From contig NZ_CP014230.1 in assembly GCF_001553625.1 (NCBI RefSeq), positions 2,294,001 through 2,358,000 on the forward strand: a stretch of DNA of 64,000 nucleotides. The letters are read 5' to 3'. Every line of letters starts with the position of its first letter. Position 1 is the stretch's first letter. Positions 1-9,967 of this stretch are shown here, in pieces. The notes beneath the pieces were generated by a model that made no database searches, was not told the origin of the DNA, and worked only from the letters and a program-made list of their open reading frames with translations. A program made the translations under genes and the position numbers. The stretch is from Desulfomicrobium orale DSM 12838 (GTDB taxonomy: Bacteria > Desulfobacterota > Desulfovibrionia > Desulfovibrionales > Desulfomicrobiaceae).

Positions 1-1857
1 CTTGAAATTCAAGATAGTTTTACCGTTCGACGGGTGATACGCCCCCAAATATCGGTATCCGGAACTATTTTTATACTTACCCAGTCTGAGCGCGCTCAAA
101 TCCGCAGAAAATCCTTTCAGGTCATGAATACTAACGCCATATGAAAGCACTTCATCCGGTTGTCCAAATAACCTTTTGCCCTTGCCCTTATCTTCCCTCT
201 TCTGTGTTGAATAGGATGAATAAAAACTCAACCAATCCGTGGGGAACACTTCCAACTTGGCCTCCATACCCTCGACATTTGCTTTATTGATATTGTAAAA
301 TCTACGATGCATTCCGTATTTTGATTGGACAGCAAGCATATCTGTATAGTCTGTGTCAAAGTAGCTAAATTCAAAGTTTCCCCAACGCGATAATCTTTGC
401 TTAAGCCCAACTTCCCATCCCTTGGCTTTTTCGGGCTTTATATCCGGATTCGGATCTATAAATGCATTGCCGAGCATTTGAACAGCGGAAGGGGGATTAA
501 ACGCTTCGGTATAGGAAGCCCAAAGCGTGGTGTAATCATAATTTGTGTTGGCAAAGGGAAAGTAGGACAAGGAAAATCTGGGACTGGTCGAGCTTTTTGA
601 GCTGGACTCGTCATAGGTATACCGATCGTACCTGACCCCGGCGATGGCCAAAATCTGATCTACGGGGCGGTATTCTACCTGACCATAAGGTGCGTAAACG
701 GTTTCCGTTTCTTTGTTTCGGTACGAGAATTTGTGATTTTTTATAGCAAGCCAATCCAGCTTTGTTGTTTTATGTTGCACGCCTGCAACAATTCGCAACT
801 TCTCATCTGGCAGCAGATTTAATGTTCCACGAATTTCATTCTGAAAAAACTTGTTTTCCATTTCTGTATAGTTTTGACGACTCAAGTAATCATTGAGATC
901 AGTCATCCCCCATCCATTATAACCATAAACATAGTCATAGTTATTTTCACCAATACCGCTTGTGAGGTAGAGTGAAAACAAATCCTCAAAATCGCCATTG
1001 TAGCTTAAATTTACGCTCTGATAAAGAGCTTCTCCATCCCAGATCTTATGATCATAAGCTTTAAGTTTTTTGTACCATTGCCCCTTTCCTCCACCAATGT
1101 GGCGGGCTTCGTTATAGGTATAGTCCAGCGTAAGGGAATGGCTATCGTTAAAGTCGTAATCAAGCCTAGTGTAGAAATTTTTTCTGTCGGATTCGCCATA
1201 AGGTATTTTACCTTTGGGGGTTTTAAACTCATCTTTCTTGTCTCCATAAAGGCTGATAATGTAAGAGACGTTCCCAACCCCACCCCCTGTAGTCATACTT
1301 CCCAGCAGGGATTTGCCGCTCCCGAAGCCGGACTTGATATTCAGAAACGGGTTATCCTTATCCCCTTTCTTCATGATGATGTTTACTGCACCGCTGATAG
1401 CCCGCCCGCCGTGCATGGTGGATTGCGGACCTTTAAGCACTTCGATTCGTTCAATCCCCTCCATGCCGACAAGCCCCGGATCAAGTCCGTAATTTGTCGC
1501 AAAATGCCTGCTGTCCCTGCCGTTTATTAAAATCGACGGCATGAATCCGCGAATTTTAATATCGCCCCAGCCCATGCCGCCCCCTGTAGAGAGAGTTGTA
1601 GTGCCGGGAATTGTTTTCAGAGCGTCAAAGATGTTGTCCGCATTGGCTTTTATCGCCAAGTCTTCACTGGTCAGCACATCTATACTCGCCGGTGCTTCAG
1701 ATGTCTTCATTTCCGTCTTGGTCGCCGTGACCACCACATCATCCAGTTTAACCGTCTTTCCTTGAGTCTTATCGGCGGGATTGCCTTGAACTTCCGCCGC
1801 AAAACTTTGCAGCGCAAAACTCAAAACCAAGAATAAAGCCAAAATACCTCTTCGCAT
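1..1857 (-). CDS. TonB-dependent outer-membrane receptor, C-terminus cut by window edge
   Basis: An open frame of 619 codons runs without a stop from ATG 1857 to base 1, so the C-terminus lies outside the window. It starts with a signal peptide ending near SFA-AEV, then a TonB-box-like DDVVVTATKTE at about residue 40, a plug domain with the typical ERIEVLKGPQSTMHGGRA motif, and long alternating aromatic/polar beta-barrel strands (for example a GYNGWGMTD loop). The family imports ferric chelates, cobalamin or similar ligands across the outer membrane using TonB energy; the ligand cannot be read from sequence. It is the last gene of a minus-strand run starting with two ABC transporters. Family call is firm, substrate unknown. 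Confidence 0.93.
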   Translation of the reverse strand, partial: MRRGILALFLVLSFALQSFAAEVQGNPADKTQGKTVKLDDVVVTATKTEMKTSEAPASIDVLTSEDLAIKANADNIFDALKTIPGTTTLSTGGGMGWGDIKIRGFMPSILINGRDSRHFATNYGLDPGLVGMEGIERIEVLKGPQSTMHGGRAISGAVNIIMKKGDKDNPFLNIKSGFGSGKSLLGSMTTGGGVGNVSYIISLYGDKKDEFKTPKGKIPYGESDRKNFYTRLDYDFNDSHSLTLDYTYNEARHIGGGKGQWYKKLKAYDHKIWDGEALYQSVNLSYNGDFEDLFSLYLTSGIGENNYDYVYGYNGWGMTDLNDYLSRQNYTEMENKFFQNEIRGTLNLLPDEKLRIVAGVQHKTTKLDWLAIKNHKFSYRNKETETVYAPYGQVEYRPVDQILAIAGVRYDRYTYDESSSKSSTSPRFSLSYFPFANTNYDYTTLWASYTEAFNPPSAVQMLGNAFIDPNPDIKPEKAKGWEVGLKQRLSRWGNFEFSYFDTDYTDMLAVQSKYGMHRRFYNINKANVEGMEAKLEVFPTDWLSFYSSYSTQKREDKGKGKRLFGQPDEVLSYGVSIHDLKGFSADLSALRLGKYKNSSGYRYLGAYHPSNGKTILNFK

Positions 1858-1887
1858 TTCGCTCTTCCCCCTCTATGCATTATCAGG

Positions 1888-2448
1888 TTAAATGTTCACG
1901 TACATAAAAACATCAACAAGAAAGTTTACTCTGCGCCTGAATGCTAATTTTATATTTGATGATAAATGCATATCGTCGTCATATAATTCAACATTATCAC
2001 CCATAATATTATGAAATATAGCATATATATACCCAATCATACATCTTCTAGGTGTTATGATAATTATTTTTCCATTTTTATTTAATATTTTAGCGCATTT
2101 ATTTATAGCGCTGAATTTATTTTCTATAAATTCAAATGACCCAGAAAACAATACAACATCAAACTTATCTTCTACAATAAAGTTTTCTATACTTGTATTA
2201 CAGCATTTTATTTTTTTTGATAAGCAGAATTGATACATTTCAATATCCGGATCGATACCCATGTAAAACTTATCTTTTGGAATTATTGATGTATATATTC
2301 CTGTTCCACAGCCTACATCTAAAATAGATTTGTATTCTATGTTATCCAGTATTAACTTAACAGAATTCATTTCTTTTTTAAGAATATAAGAAAATGGTCC
2401 GCTCTGTCTAAACCAGTCATAATTTTTTGGATTATTATAATAAATCAT
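1888..2448 (-). CDS. Class I SAM-dependent methyltransferase
   Basis: A 186-aa protein with the SAM-binding motif I ILDVGCGTGIYTSI (about residues 41-54), an acidic residue after strand 2 (MGIDPD) and a motif-II-like stretch FDVVLFSGSFEFIE. This is the Methyltransf_11/25 fold. It is short, with little beyond the core fold, so the substrate-recognition part is small. Base composition is clearly AT-rich compared with the trpB or nifS regions, which suggests horizontal origin together with the adjacent glycosyltransferase genes. It sits between the GT-C gene and the TonB receptor on the same strand; it may modify a sugar, lipid or chelator, but the substrate is not deducible. Confidence 0.85.
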   Translation of the reverse strand: MIYYNNPKNYDWFRQSGPFSYILKKEMNSVKLILDNIEYKSILDVGCGTGIYTSIIPKDKFYMGIDPDIEMYQFCLSKKIKCCNTSIENFIVEDKFDVVLFSGSFEFIENKFSAINKCAKILNKNGKIIIITPRRCMIGYIYAIFHNIMGDNVELYDDDMHLSSNIKLAFRRRVNFLVDVFMYVNI

Positions 2449-2501
2449 AATCTTTTAATACTCTACGATGATTTGTTACGTATGAAAACAAATACATAAG
2501 A

Positions 2502-4235
2502 CTACATATAGTCTTGCGCATATATTCTCTGTAAATTTCCACTTGGTTCGTCGTATAGATAATAATCTCTCTCAGGAAAACATTTCATCAATTCAATATT
2601 TCTTGCGCCCAGGTCGTTGGCCATGATTGTTTCCGCCTGCTCAAGGACAGGATCATTCTGGACAAGCTCAAGATACATCCAGGTATCCGCTCCGTACCGG
2701 GCAAATATAATTTTAGGACCTTCCGGCAATGCATCCCGGGCCTGATAAAACTGCTTGTAATAGCCATGAAATTTTTCAACTTTGAAAACGTAAAATGCCG
2801 GAAGCACCAGAAAAAAACAAAACCCTACTATCAAGGCCGGGTTCAGCAATATGCTCTGCCTGCGCCCTGAAGAAATTCTCATGAGTGCACGCAATCGCGT
2901 CAGCCCCAAAAAGCCCAGGCCGATCACGGCAAAGGTAATTCCCGACGAATAAACCAGCTGATAGCCCACGGCATAAAGGACATATACGGCATGGCTCAAA
3001 GGCCAGAAAACAAGGGCTTTGAGAGATTGCTTGCGAAGTCGCCCACTGAACACCCAGGGTATTCCCGCTAAAATCGCGCCCCAAGGGGCCATTGAAAAAA
3101 ACAACAACGGAAGCCGATACTGAAACCATTGTGAAAGTACGGAATGCGTATTGTAGTTATTATACCCTTCACTTGTGCTGACGTATTGCCGGTGATGATG
3201 GGCAACAGGGGTATCAAATGGTTTGTCCTGTTTGTTTTCCGGAGCATGTATCCAATACGATTCCGGACAATAATTCTGAAAAAACACAGTATATGGTCCT
3301 GTCAGAAAACTGCCTACAGTGACCTTGTTATATCCCATCAGCAACAGCGGTCCAAGACACATGAAAACACAGATCCCTGCCAGATTGGATTTAACGGCCC
3401 ATGTCTTCCTGATGCGCATCTGAGTCAGAATATACAGAACAGCAGCCAAACCCAAGCCCACTGCATCAAAAGGACGAGCCAGAAAATTTGCGGCCAGAAA
3501 AAAGCCCGCAGCAGCCGCCCATTTCCAGGAAAAATTTTTCCCATACCGGATCACACATCCGAACAACAGGGGCGAGAAAAGAAAAACAGCTGCGCTGGAA
3601 TAATAATTAGCACCTTCCACAAGGCCTTGCATGGTCGTCCCGACGACCAGGGCCACCAACACAGATACGGGAGGTCCGAGCACGGGCCGCAAGGCCCAAT
3701 AGATCGCAAAGATAGAGGCCAGCAGAATCAAAGGCGGAATAAGTTGGGGAAACCCGATGACAAAACCCCACATCAGCAGAGCAGGGTATCCGGGAAAAGA
3801 TTTGGCAATGTAAGCAGGATCCGTAAGAATATAGTATGAATAAAAAAATTCCCGAATAGGCGGGACCGGATTTGTCAATCTCCATGCAGCAAATGTTTTT
3901 GCATGAAAAATATATGTTGCTTCATCGTTTGTTGCTCCTGTTTCGCTATATACAAATACAGTTATAAGCAGATAAACAACACATATGGTCATTCCGCAAA
4001 CCGTCAAGCATGTGACAGGACGCTTCCGTAAACATCTCCATATATAATTACTCTCCTCAACCATTACTCTTTTTCTGCTTCTTTTTGCAAAAATAAAATA
4101 TATGCAGACAATGATCGGAGCAATGACAGATGCAGACTTTGTCAATGATGCATATACAGTTTTTCCTCCCCAATGAAACAATACGGAAAGAAGAACAGCA
4201 AAAAATATTATGAAAATTATATGAATACGCTTCAA
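2502..4235 (-). CDS. Multi-pass GT-C (GT39/ArnT-like) glycosyltransferase
   Basis: A 577-aa integral membrane protein with about a dozen hydrophobic segments. After the second or third segment a periplasmic loop carries the acidic signature GATNDEATYIFHAK (about residue 100), the place where GT-C enzymes of the PMT/ArnT group keep their catalytic D/E. Members move a sugar from a polyprenyl-phosphate carrier to a lipid or protein on the periplasmic face. The start overlaps the stop of the upstream deacetylase by 4 bases, indicating translational coupling, and a DPM1-like GT2 that could charge the lipid carrier lies three genes upstream. Acceptor unknown. Confidence 0.82.
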   Translation of the reverse strand: MKRIHIIFIIFFAVLLSVLFHWGGKTVYASLTKSASVIAPIIVCIYFIFAKRSRKRVMVEESNYIWRCLRKRPVTCLTVCGMTICVVYLLITVFVYSETGATNDEATYIFHAKTFAAWRLTNPVPPIREFFYSYYILTDPAYIAKSFPGYPALLMWGFVIGFPQLIPPLILLASIFAIYWALRPVLGPPVSVLVALVVGTTMQGLVEGANYYSSAAVFLFSPLLFGCVIRYGKNFSWKWAAAAGFFLAANFLARPFDAVGLGLAAVLYILTQMRIRKTWAVKSNLAGICVFMCLGPLLLMGYNKVTVGSFLTGPYTVFFQNYCPESYWIHAPENKQDKPFDTPVAHHHRQYVSTSEGYNNYNTHSVLSQWFQYRLPLLFFSMAPWGAILAGIPWVFSGRLRKQSLKALVFWPLSHAVYVLYAVGYQLVYSSGITFAVIGLGFLGLTRLRALMRISSGRRQSILLNPALIVGFCFFLVLPAFYVFKVEKFHGYYKQFYQARDALPEGPKIIFARYGADTWMYLELVQNDPVLEQAETIMANDLGARNIELMKCFPERDYYLYDEPSGNLQRIYAQDYM

Positions 4236-5086
4236 TTTAACTCTCCATTTTGAGACAAGTAATTTTTTATACTTGTAAAGGAAAACTCTTTGCTTATTTT
4301 TTCTATCTTTCCATGCATATTTTTTATATTTGCGTATTGAATAAAATAATCTCTGTATTTCATTTTTATTCTCGGCTGTTCAGCATCAAATTCCCATGGA
4401 TGAAAATAAACAACAACAGGTTTTCCATATTTATTATTGTTCTTGATAAAATATCTGACAAAAATTACCGGCATTGTGCGCAAGAAAAAACCTCCGCTGA
4501 AAGGTATGCGTTTTCCTGAAAAATGCATTACCGACGGAGGAATCTCCACTATTGTTCGCTCCTGATCCACGGAATATCTATGAATACATGTGGGTACTTC
4601 ATTGTCTCCATAGAGAAATGTTTTAAACGGAAACAGACTGGAATCGTATTCAATTCCCTCTTCCGCGAGAATTCGCCAGAACCATTCAAACTCCTTCCTT
4701 GCGGACCAGGATGGAGCGCGATACCCACGAATCCGTTCTCCTGTCAGCTCGGCCAGCACTTTCAGGGAACGTTGCAGATCGCTGCGAAACTCCTCCGGGC
4801 TTTGATTGTAGACCAGCTTGTGGGCATATCCATGACTGGCAATCTCGTGTCCTTCCGCATGAATTTTTTTTATGAGTTCAGGAAACTTTTCAGCTACATG
4901 CCCCAGAACAAAAAAAGTCGCCGTGCAGTTGTTTTTTCTGAATATCGCCAATATTTCTTCTGCAGGCTCCAGAATGCGGGAATCAAAGCTGTCCCATTGA
5001 GAAATATCCGCCCCAATCAGACTGGGATGATACCAGTCCTCCAGATCGCACGTCATGATATTTTTATTTACCGGCATGTTCTTCAT
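4232..5086 (-). CDS. Polysaccharide deacetylase (NodB fold with DUF3473-like C-terminus)
   Basis: About 284 aa from ATG 5086. It has the metal-site signature MTCDLEDWYHP near the N-terminus and SHGYAHKL (His-x3-His) at about residue 95, and a C-terminal YFHPWEFD motif seen in XrtA/PEP-CTERM-associated deacetylases. The family removes N-acetyl groups from carbohydrate polymers using a divalent metal. The frame extends up to 5119, but ATG 5086 lies within the end of the upstream DUF2304 gene, with a purine-rich GAGCTGGA before it; ATG 5077 and ATG 5056 are alternatives. Part of the AT-rich glycan block. The true substrate is unknown. Confidence 0.87.
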   Translation of the reverse strand: MKNMPVNKNIMTCDLEDWYHPSLIGADISQWDSFDSRILEPAEEILAIFRKNNCTATFFVLGHVAEKFPELIKKIHAEGHEIASHGYAHKLVYNQSPEEFRSDLQRSLKVLAELTGERIRGYRAPSWSARKEFEWFWRILAEEGIEYDSSLFPFKTFLYGDNEVPTCIHRYSVDQERTIVEIPPSVMHFSGKRIPFSGGFFLRTMPVIFVRYFIKNNNKYGKPVVVYFHPWEFDAEQPRIKMKYRDYFIQYANIKNMHGKIEKISKEFSFTSIKNYLSQNGELN

Positions 5087-5447
5087 TATATTTTTTTTCC
5101 AGCTCTTCGATAAATGCACGATTCAACGATGCTTCCTGGTTCAGGATACTGCATTTCTCCTTCAGTTTTGAAATTTCAATTGAAAAATAAAATAATATTA
5201 AAATTATAAAAGATATTGCCAAAGCAAAAAATAGTGCAGGAGGATATTCCACTTTAAAAAAACATGCTATCTGATCAGCTTTTTCTTCAAAAACAGCCAC
5301 AAGAAATACAGAAATACTCGATATAATCCAAAGAATTGATATTTCAATCCTCATATATCTTTTAGATATAAATTTAAGCACGATGAGAAGCATAATTATG
5401 CTTAAAAAAATAAGGCAAATTTGTACACTGAACGGCATAAAAATCAC
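5064..5447 (-). CDS. DUF2304-type small membrane protein
   Basis: A 127-aa protein with three hydrophobic segments (about residues 5-25, 33-52 and 68-90) followed by a charged helical tail (SKLKEKCSILNQEA onward) likely to form a coiled coil. Length and layout match DUF2304 proteins, which are commonly encoded next to DPM1-like glycosyltransferases, as here. Its start overlaps the stop of the GT2 gene by 4 bases (ATGA). A role as membrane partner of the adjacent GT2 is inferred from gene order only. Confidence 0.72.
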   Translation of the reverse strand: MIFMPFSVQICLIFLSIIMLLIVLKFISKRYMRIEISILWIISSISVFLVAVFEEKADQIACFFKVEYPPALFFALAISFIILILFYFSIEISKLKEKCSILNQEASLNRAFIEELEKKYNEEHAGK

Positions 5448-6148
5448 CTTGAATATTTCCTGGTATGCACAATATATAGAGATAAAAGAATTTTTATAAT
5501 ATAATATAATGGCTTAATGCCGCTATGAATTGATTTTCCCTGCCTGTTTTCATACATGACAACCGGAATTTCTTTTATCCTTGCGCCTGAATGAATGAGA
5601 TAAACAAGAACATCCGCATCCGGAAAGTCCGAAGGAAAAAAATCATTTCTGGCATAGGAGTGAACCACTTTTTTGGATAACGCCTGATAACCTGATGTAG
5701 GATCCGTAATTTTTCTTCTGGTCAGAAGATAAATCAGAATCTGAAAAAATCTTAACCCGATTTTTCTGACTAATTGCATTCTGTATCCTGAATCTTCCAG
5801 AAACCTGGAACCAATTGCCAAGTCCGCATGGTTGCGTTCTATTTCCGTTACCAATGCGGAGATATGCTCCGGGTCATGCTGCCCGTCTCCATCAAGTTGA
5901 ATAACGATGTCGTAGTTTTTGTGAAGAGCGTACTTATATCCTGTTTGCAGAGAAGCCCCGTATCCTGCACGCAGCACGTGATTGACGACATAGGCGTTCT
6001 CATACTTTGCAATTTCTTCTGTTTTATCATCAGAGCAATCATTTATTACCAAAACATCCAGATTTCTATGATTCTTGCGTATTCCCCTGATTACTTTTCC
6101 AATATTTTTTTCCTCATTGTATGAAGGTATGATAACTATCTTCTTCAT
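5444..6148 (-). CDS. GT2 glycosyltransferase, dolichyl/polyprenyl-phosphate mannose synthase-like
   Basis: A 234-aa GT-A fold enzyme: N-terminal IIPSYNEEKNIGKVI, NDCSDDKT at about residue 37, the metal-binding QLDGDGQHDPE motif at about residue 84, and ADLAIGSRFLEDSGYRM followed by the TDPTSGYQALSK motif typical of DPM1-like enzymes. No C-terminal membrane domain is present, so it is likely a cytosolic-face enzyme that may anchor through the neighbouring DUF2304 protein. The predicted reaction is transfer of a sugar from a nucleotide donor to polyprenyl phosphate, supplying the GT-C enzyme encoded downstream. The donor sugar is not deducible. Confidence 0.9.
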   Translation of the reverse strand: MKKIVIIPSYNEEKNIGKVIRGIRKNHRNLDVLVINDCSDDKTEEIAKYENAYVVNHVLRAGYGASLQTGYKYALHKNYDIVIQLDGDGQHDPEHISALVTEIERNHADLAIGSRFLEDSGYRMQLVRKIGLRFFQILIYLLTRRKITDPTSGYQALSKKVVHSYARNDFFPSDFPDADVLVYLIHSGARIKEIPVVMYENRQGKSIHSGIKPLYYIIKILLSLYIVHTRKYSR

Positions 6149-6191
6149 AATTTTTTCTCCAAATTAATTGCATATAGAATTACATATAGCA

Positions 6192-7868
6192 TCAGATTTG
6201 ATTCCCAAACAAACCCCTGTAGCCTTCCAGTTTCAGTAATTCATCATGACTTCCATCTGCTGCAATTTTGCCGTCGGCAATGTAGATGATCCTTGGAAAA
6301 ATACAAACAGAGGACAATCGGTGCGAGATGATGATTATTGTTTTCCCTTCCATTTGGTTCAGAATCTGATCAATAATTTTTTCTTCCCGAATAGAGTCGA
6401 TATTTGCCGTAAACTCATCCAGCAGAAGCATTTTCCTGTCCATGAGCATGGCTCGGGCCAGACATAAGCGCACCTTTTCTCCTCCGGACATGGAAAATCC
6501 ATTCGGCCCAAGATGCGTATGCAATCCGTCCGGCAGGCTTTTGATGAAAGATCGTAAGCCCACAAGGCGTAAAACATTATGAATTTCATCCATGTCTTTT
6601 TCTTTTCCCAACGTCAGGTTGAACAAGACATCCGCGTCAAAGAGATAGGCACCCTGGCTGACGGAAGCGATGTTTTCACGCAATGAGATTGCATTTTTAT
6701 GCGTCACTTCCACGCCACCGATTGTTATCCGCCCGGAATCAGGATAGTGCATGCCGCGCAAAAGAGAGAAAAGAGAACTTTTCCCAATACCTGATCCTCC
6801 GACAAGGGCTGTTTTTTCTCCTGAATGTATGGAAAAGTTTATATCTTGCAGCAGAGATTCCCTGTCTCTATATGAGAAATGAATATTTTCAAATTTTATT
6901 TCTCCATTATTTATACATGCGGCATCTTCCCCTTCTTGTTCCTTCTCAAGAAAATCAAGAATAACTTTCAGTTGACCACCATAATTCATTGCATATCCAA
7001 GCAAAATTCCAGCCTCTGATATTGCATTATTCAGAAAATTCAAAATTATATACATGGAGACAAGCTGGGAAATAGATATATTTCCTTTTCCTATAAGAAG
7101 ACCTCCGAATATAAAAAACAAAGGGATGACAAGTTGTGGCAAGGAGACTGAAAGCGTATTCACTCCCTCACCCAGAAAGTCAGCCCGCAACCAGCACTTG
7201 TTGTGTATTTTTGACAATTCACGAGTCCGGTCGGCGTGCAATTCAGATGTATTAAAAAGCTTTATGGATAAAATTCCGTTCAAGGTATCTGTAATAAAAT
7301 TTCTGAGCCTGACACTTGCAGCTGCCGCTTCGGCATGAGTGTCAATAAACGACTGGCCAAGGCTGCGGCAGAAAAATACCAGGATAAAGACAGGAACGGT
7401 TGAAACAAGACCCAGAGGAATGGAAACATAGGCAATGATGATAAAAAGAGCTATGATCTTTGTCAGATAGTACAGAGATTTAACAATGCCCTGCACAAAC
7501 CATCCGGCAGTGATCTGCGAAAAAAGAACATTGCTCAGTTCTCCCGATGGTACTTCCGGATAGAGACGCGGAGGGATATGCAGAAAATGTCTGAAAATTT
7601 TTGTCTGCAAATCGCGCGTTGGATAAACCATGGCGCATTGGAATAAATTCAGGTCGGAAAGCAGATGGATGAAGAAACAAATTGTGGCCAGCAGGACAAC
7701 CAGAAGACCATTTTTGAAAGGGGCCACCTGGGATGAAAGGTTTTCAAAACAAAAAACCATTAAAATATAAAATGGAATTTCCAGCAACGCGATCAAAAGC
7801 CAAGCGATCATCTGCCCGGAATACTTCTTGTGACACAAGCGAAACGCTTGCAGATAGATAGCAATCAC
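6192..7868 (-). CDS. ABC transporter, fused permease and ATPase (half-exporter)
   Basis: A 558-aa protein with six N-terminal membrane helices followed by an ATPase domain: Walker A GGSGIGKSS, a Q-loop region ASVSQGAYLF, signature SMSGGEKVRLCLARAM, Walker B LLLDEFTANID (Phe where DEPT or DEAT is usual), and switch ISHRLSS. It begins 47 bases after the other half-transporter ends, so the two probably form a heterodimer. Exporter-fold pairs next to TonB receptors include YbtP/YbtQ and IrtA/IrtB, which import ferric siderophores, but lipid or peptide export is equally possible given the glycan genes downstream. Confidence 0.9.
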   Translation of the reverse strand: MIAIYLQAFRLCHKKYSGQMIAWLLIALLEIPFYILMVFCFENLSSQVAPFKNGLLVVLLATICFFIHLLSDLNLFQCAMVYPTRDLQTKIFRHFLHIPPRLYPEVPSGELSNVLFSQITAGWFVQGIVKSLYYLTKIIALFIIIAYVSIPLGLVSTVPVFILVFFCRSLGQSFIDTHAEAAAASVRLRNFITDTLNGILSIKLFNTSELHADRTRELSKIHNKCWLRADFLGEGVNTLSVSLPQLVIPLFFIFGGLLIGKGNISISQLVSMYIILNFLNNAISEAGILLGYAMNYGGQLKVILDFLEKEQEGEDAACINNGEIKFENIHFSYRDRESLLQDINFSIHSGEKTALVGGSGIGKSSLFSLLRGMHYPDSGRITIGGVEVTHKNAISLRENIASVSQGAYLFDADVLFNLTLGKEKDMDEIHNVLRLVGLRSFIKSLPDGLHTHLGPNGFSMSGGEKVRLCLARAMLMDRKMLLLDEFTANIDSIREEKIIDQILNQMEGKTIIIISHRLSSVCIFPRIIYIADGKIAADGSHDELLKLEGYRGLFGNQI

Positions 7869-7915
7869 TTCTCATCCTCCCTGCCTTTGCCGTCCTGCGC
7901 GAGAATGCCTGCATC

Positions 7916-9673
7916 TCATTCATCCGGCCTCTGAGGGCGCATCTTTGATCCGGATTCGGAATTATTCATCTGAAAGGCGAACAGCTCCTGAAAAGTCTCC
8001 GAAACGGCCAATTCCTGAGCCGATCCGTCAAGGACAAACCGCCCATCCGCCAGAACCACGATACGGGGAAACAGCTTCAGTGTGGAAAGACGATGCGTGA
8101 CGCCGATCACCGTATAGTCAACCGCCAACAGGCGACGGTAGATGCGTTCCTCCGTTTCAGAATCCAGAGAGGCCGTGGCTTCATCCAGCACGAGAATATC
8201 AGGACCGGCCAGCAGGGCACGGACCAGAGCGATCCGGGCCTTTTCCCCGCCTGACACTTTTGCTCCATCCGGACCCAGACGGGTCTCCAGCCCTTCCGGG
8301 AGCGCGGCCACAAAATCCTCAAGCTGGGCCAGCCGGATGGCTTCTTCCAGTTTAGCGTCATCAACGACTGAGCCGTATGTGAGATTTTCACGCAGAGTGG
8401 TCTCAAACAGGTAAGGGTCCTGGGTGACAAAAGCCGTCCGCGCCCGCAGCGTCTTCGGGTCGGCCGCATGCGTGGGCACTCCGCCCAAGTATGCCGCGCC
8501 GCTGTCCGGCATGAGCAAGCCGGGCAGCATCCTGAGGACTGTGCTTTTGCCTTCACCGGAGCGACCGCAGATCATGATTTTTTCGCCTTCGGCAACGGAC
8601 AGGGAAACATCTTGAAGCACCACCTTGCCACGCATTTTTTTGGTCACATCGACCCACGCGATGTCGTATCCTTCCGGCTTGAGGCCGTCCGCAGGCTCGG
8701 TCTCCTCTTCAATAAGCTCCATGAGCTCGCGCCAGGCCTGCAATCCAGAGGCGGATGAAAATCCGGCCTGATTGAGGGAAGTCAGCAAGCCCGTCAGGAT
8801 TACGGCCAGAGTATACAAAGAGATGAATTCCGCCTGGCTTGTCTGCCCCGGTGCCGATACCGCCGCTGCAAAGAGGGCCAGGGCCGGCAGGAACACCCCG
8901 ATGTATTCAGACACATCTCCCGATGCCAGCAACGTCTTGAACCAGACGTTAAAATTCGCCCAATGTGTCTGTGCAGCAGCTACGAAGCGCTGTTCAAAAA
9001 CAGACTCCAGAGCGTTTTGTTTTATCTCCGGAAATCCACGATGCACGTCCGCAGCCAACGCACTCAAAGCGCGCTGACTTGCCGCTAGACGGGAATACAG
9101 ACGAGCCTGTCTCTTGCGTAAAAGATAGAGCACGATAAAATACGTCGCCAGCAACACCAGAATGGCCAGACTCAGACGCAGACTGATGAAACACATGAGC
9201 AGAGCAAGACAAAATGATTGCAGGGCGATGATCAGCGGTTCGAGCATCATCATCATACCGTCGGCCGCGGATACGGCAATATTCGTCATTATGCTCAACA
9301 AATCGCCGGGACTGCGTTTTGAGAAATAGTCGAGGGGAAATGCAGCCACGCGCCGGACAAGAAAAGACTGAACCCGACTCAATACACGAGCCCGCATGAT
9401 ATAGCGCAACAGAGTGCGCTTGAGGATAGACAGAAAAATTATTCCGCCCACAAGAAAAAACACATCCATGCTTGCGGGAAGCAGAGAGAAAGAGGGGTCA
9501 CCCGTGAACGCCAAAGCGGACAGATGCTCCAGTTTTCCCGGCAATTCGGTATATAGGGCTAGTATCCCAGCAATCACGGAAAACAGCGCCAGATACCACC
9601 GCCAGTCAGGCAGGTAAAACATTATAAAAACTTTTCGCAGCAGATTACGATCCATCTCTTGTTTCAGGGGCAC
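7916..9673 (-). CDS. ABC transporter, fused permease and ATPase (partner half-exporter)
   Basis: A 585-aa half-transporter: membrane domain (about residues 20-320), then Walker A CGRSGEGKSTVLRML, signature VSGGEKARIALVRALL, Walker B ILVLDEATASLD and switch VTHRLSTLK. It is first in the minus-strand run, and its coding sequence is more GC-rich than the glycosyltransferase genes further down, so the operon may be composite. Pairing with the adjacent 558-aa half-transporter is inferred from adjacency and matching architecture. The transported compound is unknown. Confidence 0.9.
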   Translation of the reverse strand: MPLKQEMDRNLLRKVFIMFYLPDWRWYLALFSVIAGILALYTELPGKLEHLSALAFTGDPSFSLLPASMDVFFLVGGIIFLSILKRTLLRYIMRARVLSRVQSFLVRRVAAFPLDYFSKRSPGDLLSIMTNIAVSAADGMMMMLEPLIIALQSFCLALLMCFISLRLSLAILVLLATYFIVLYLLRKRQARLYSRLAASQRALSALAADVHRGFPEIKQNALESVFEQRFVAAAQTHWANFNVWFKTLLASGDVSEYIGVFLPALALFAAAVSAPGQTSQAEFISLYTLAVILTGLLTSLNQAGFSSASGLQAWRELMELIEEETEPADGLKPEGYDIAWVDVTKKMRGKVVLQDVSLSVAEGEKIMICGRSGEGKSTVLRMLPGLLMPDSGAAYLGGVPTHAADPKTLRARTAFVTQDPYLFETTLRENLTYGSVVDDAKLEEAIRLAQLEDFVAALPEGLETRLGPDGAKVSGGEKARIALVRALLAGPDILVLDEATASLDSETEERIYRRLLAVDYTVIGVTHRLSTLKLFPRIVVLADGRFVLDGSAQELAVSETFQELFAFQMNNSESGSKMRPQRPDE

Positions 9674-9967
9674 GTTAAAAATGTCATTCCATCAACTTGA
9701 AGTGGCATGTTTCACATGAAGGACGAGAGAGAAAACCGATACCTCCAGCCTGCACCTTTGGAGAAATTATTATTAGGTGTAGTTAATTCCAGACAAGATA
9801 ATTTCCATTTCAAAAAATTTCCACTACTCTAATATCTGAGCTAGCGGCATTGGATCATTTCTGAGTTCTCCCAAAAATCAGCGGCAGAGAAAATAAGACT
9901 CTCAGTTCAGGCCTCATTAATTGTAAAAATGAGGCAAGTTGTTTAGCTGTGTTCAAAGGAGGATGTA
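9674..9967. other. Intergenic region upstream of the ABC/glycan operon
   Basis: About 290 bases without a convincing gene, ending at the IS5-type remnant. AT-rich stretches around 9765-9830 could hold the promoter of the minus-strand operon, but no clear -35/-10 pair or Fur palindrome stands out. The segment just before the IS5 transposase (about 9905-9960) is probably part of that element. Confidence 0.4.
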
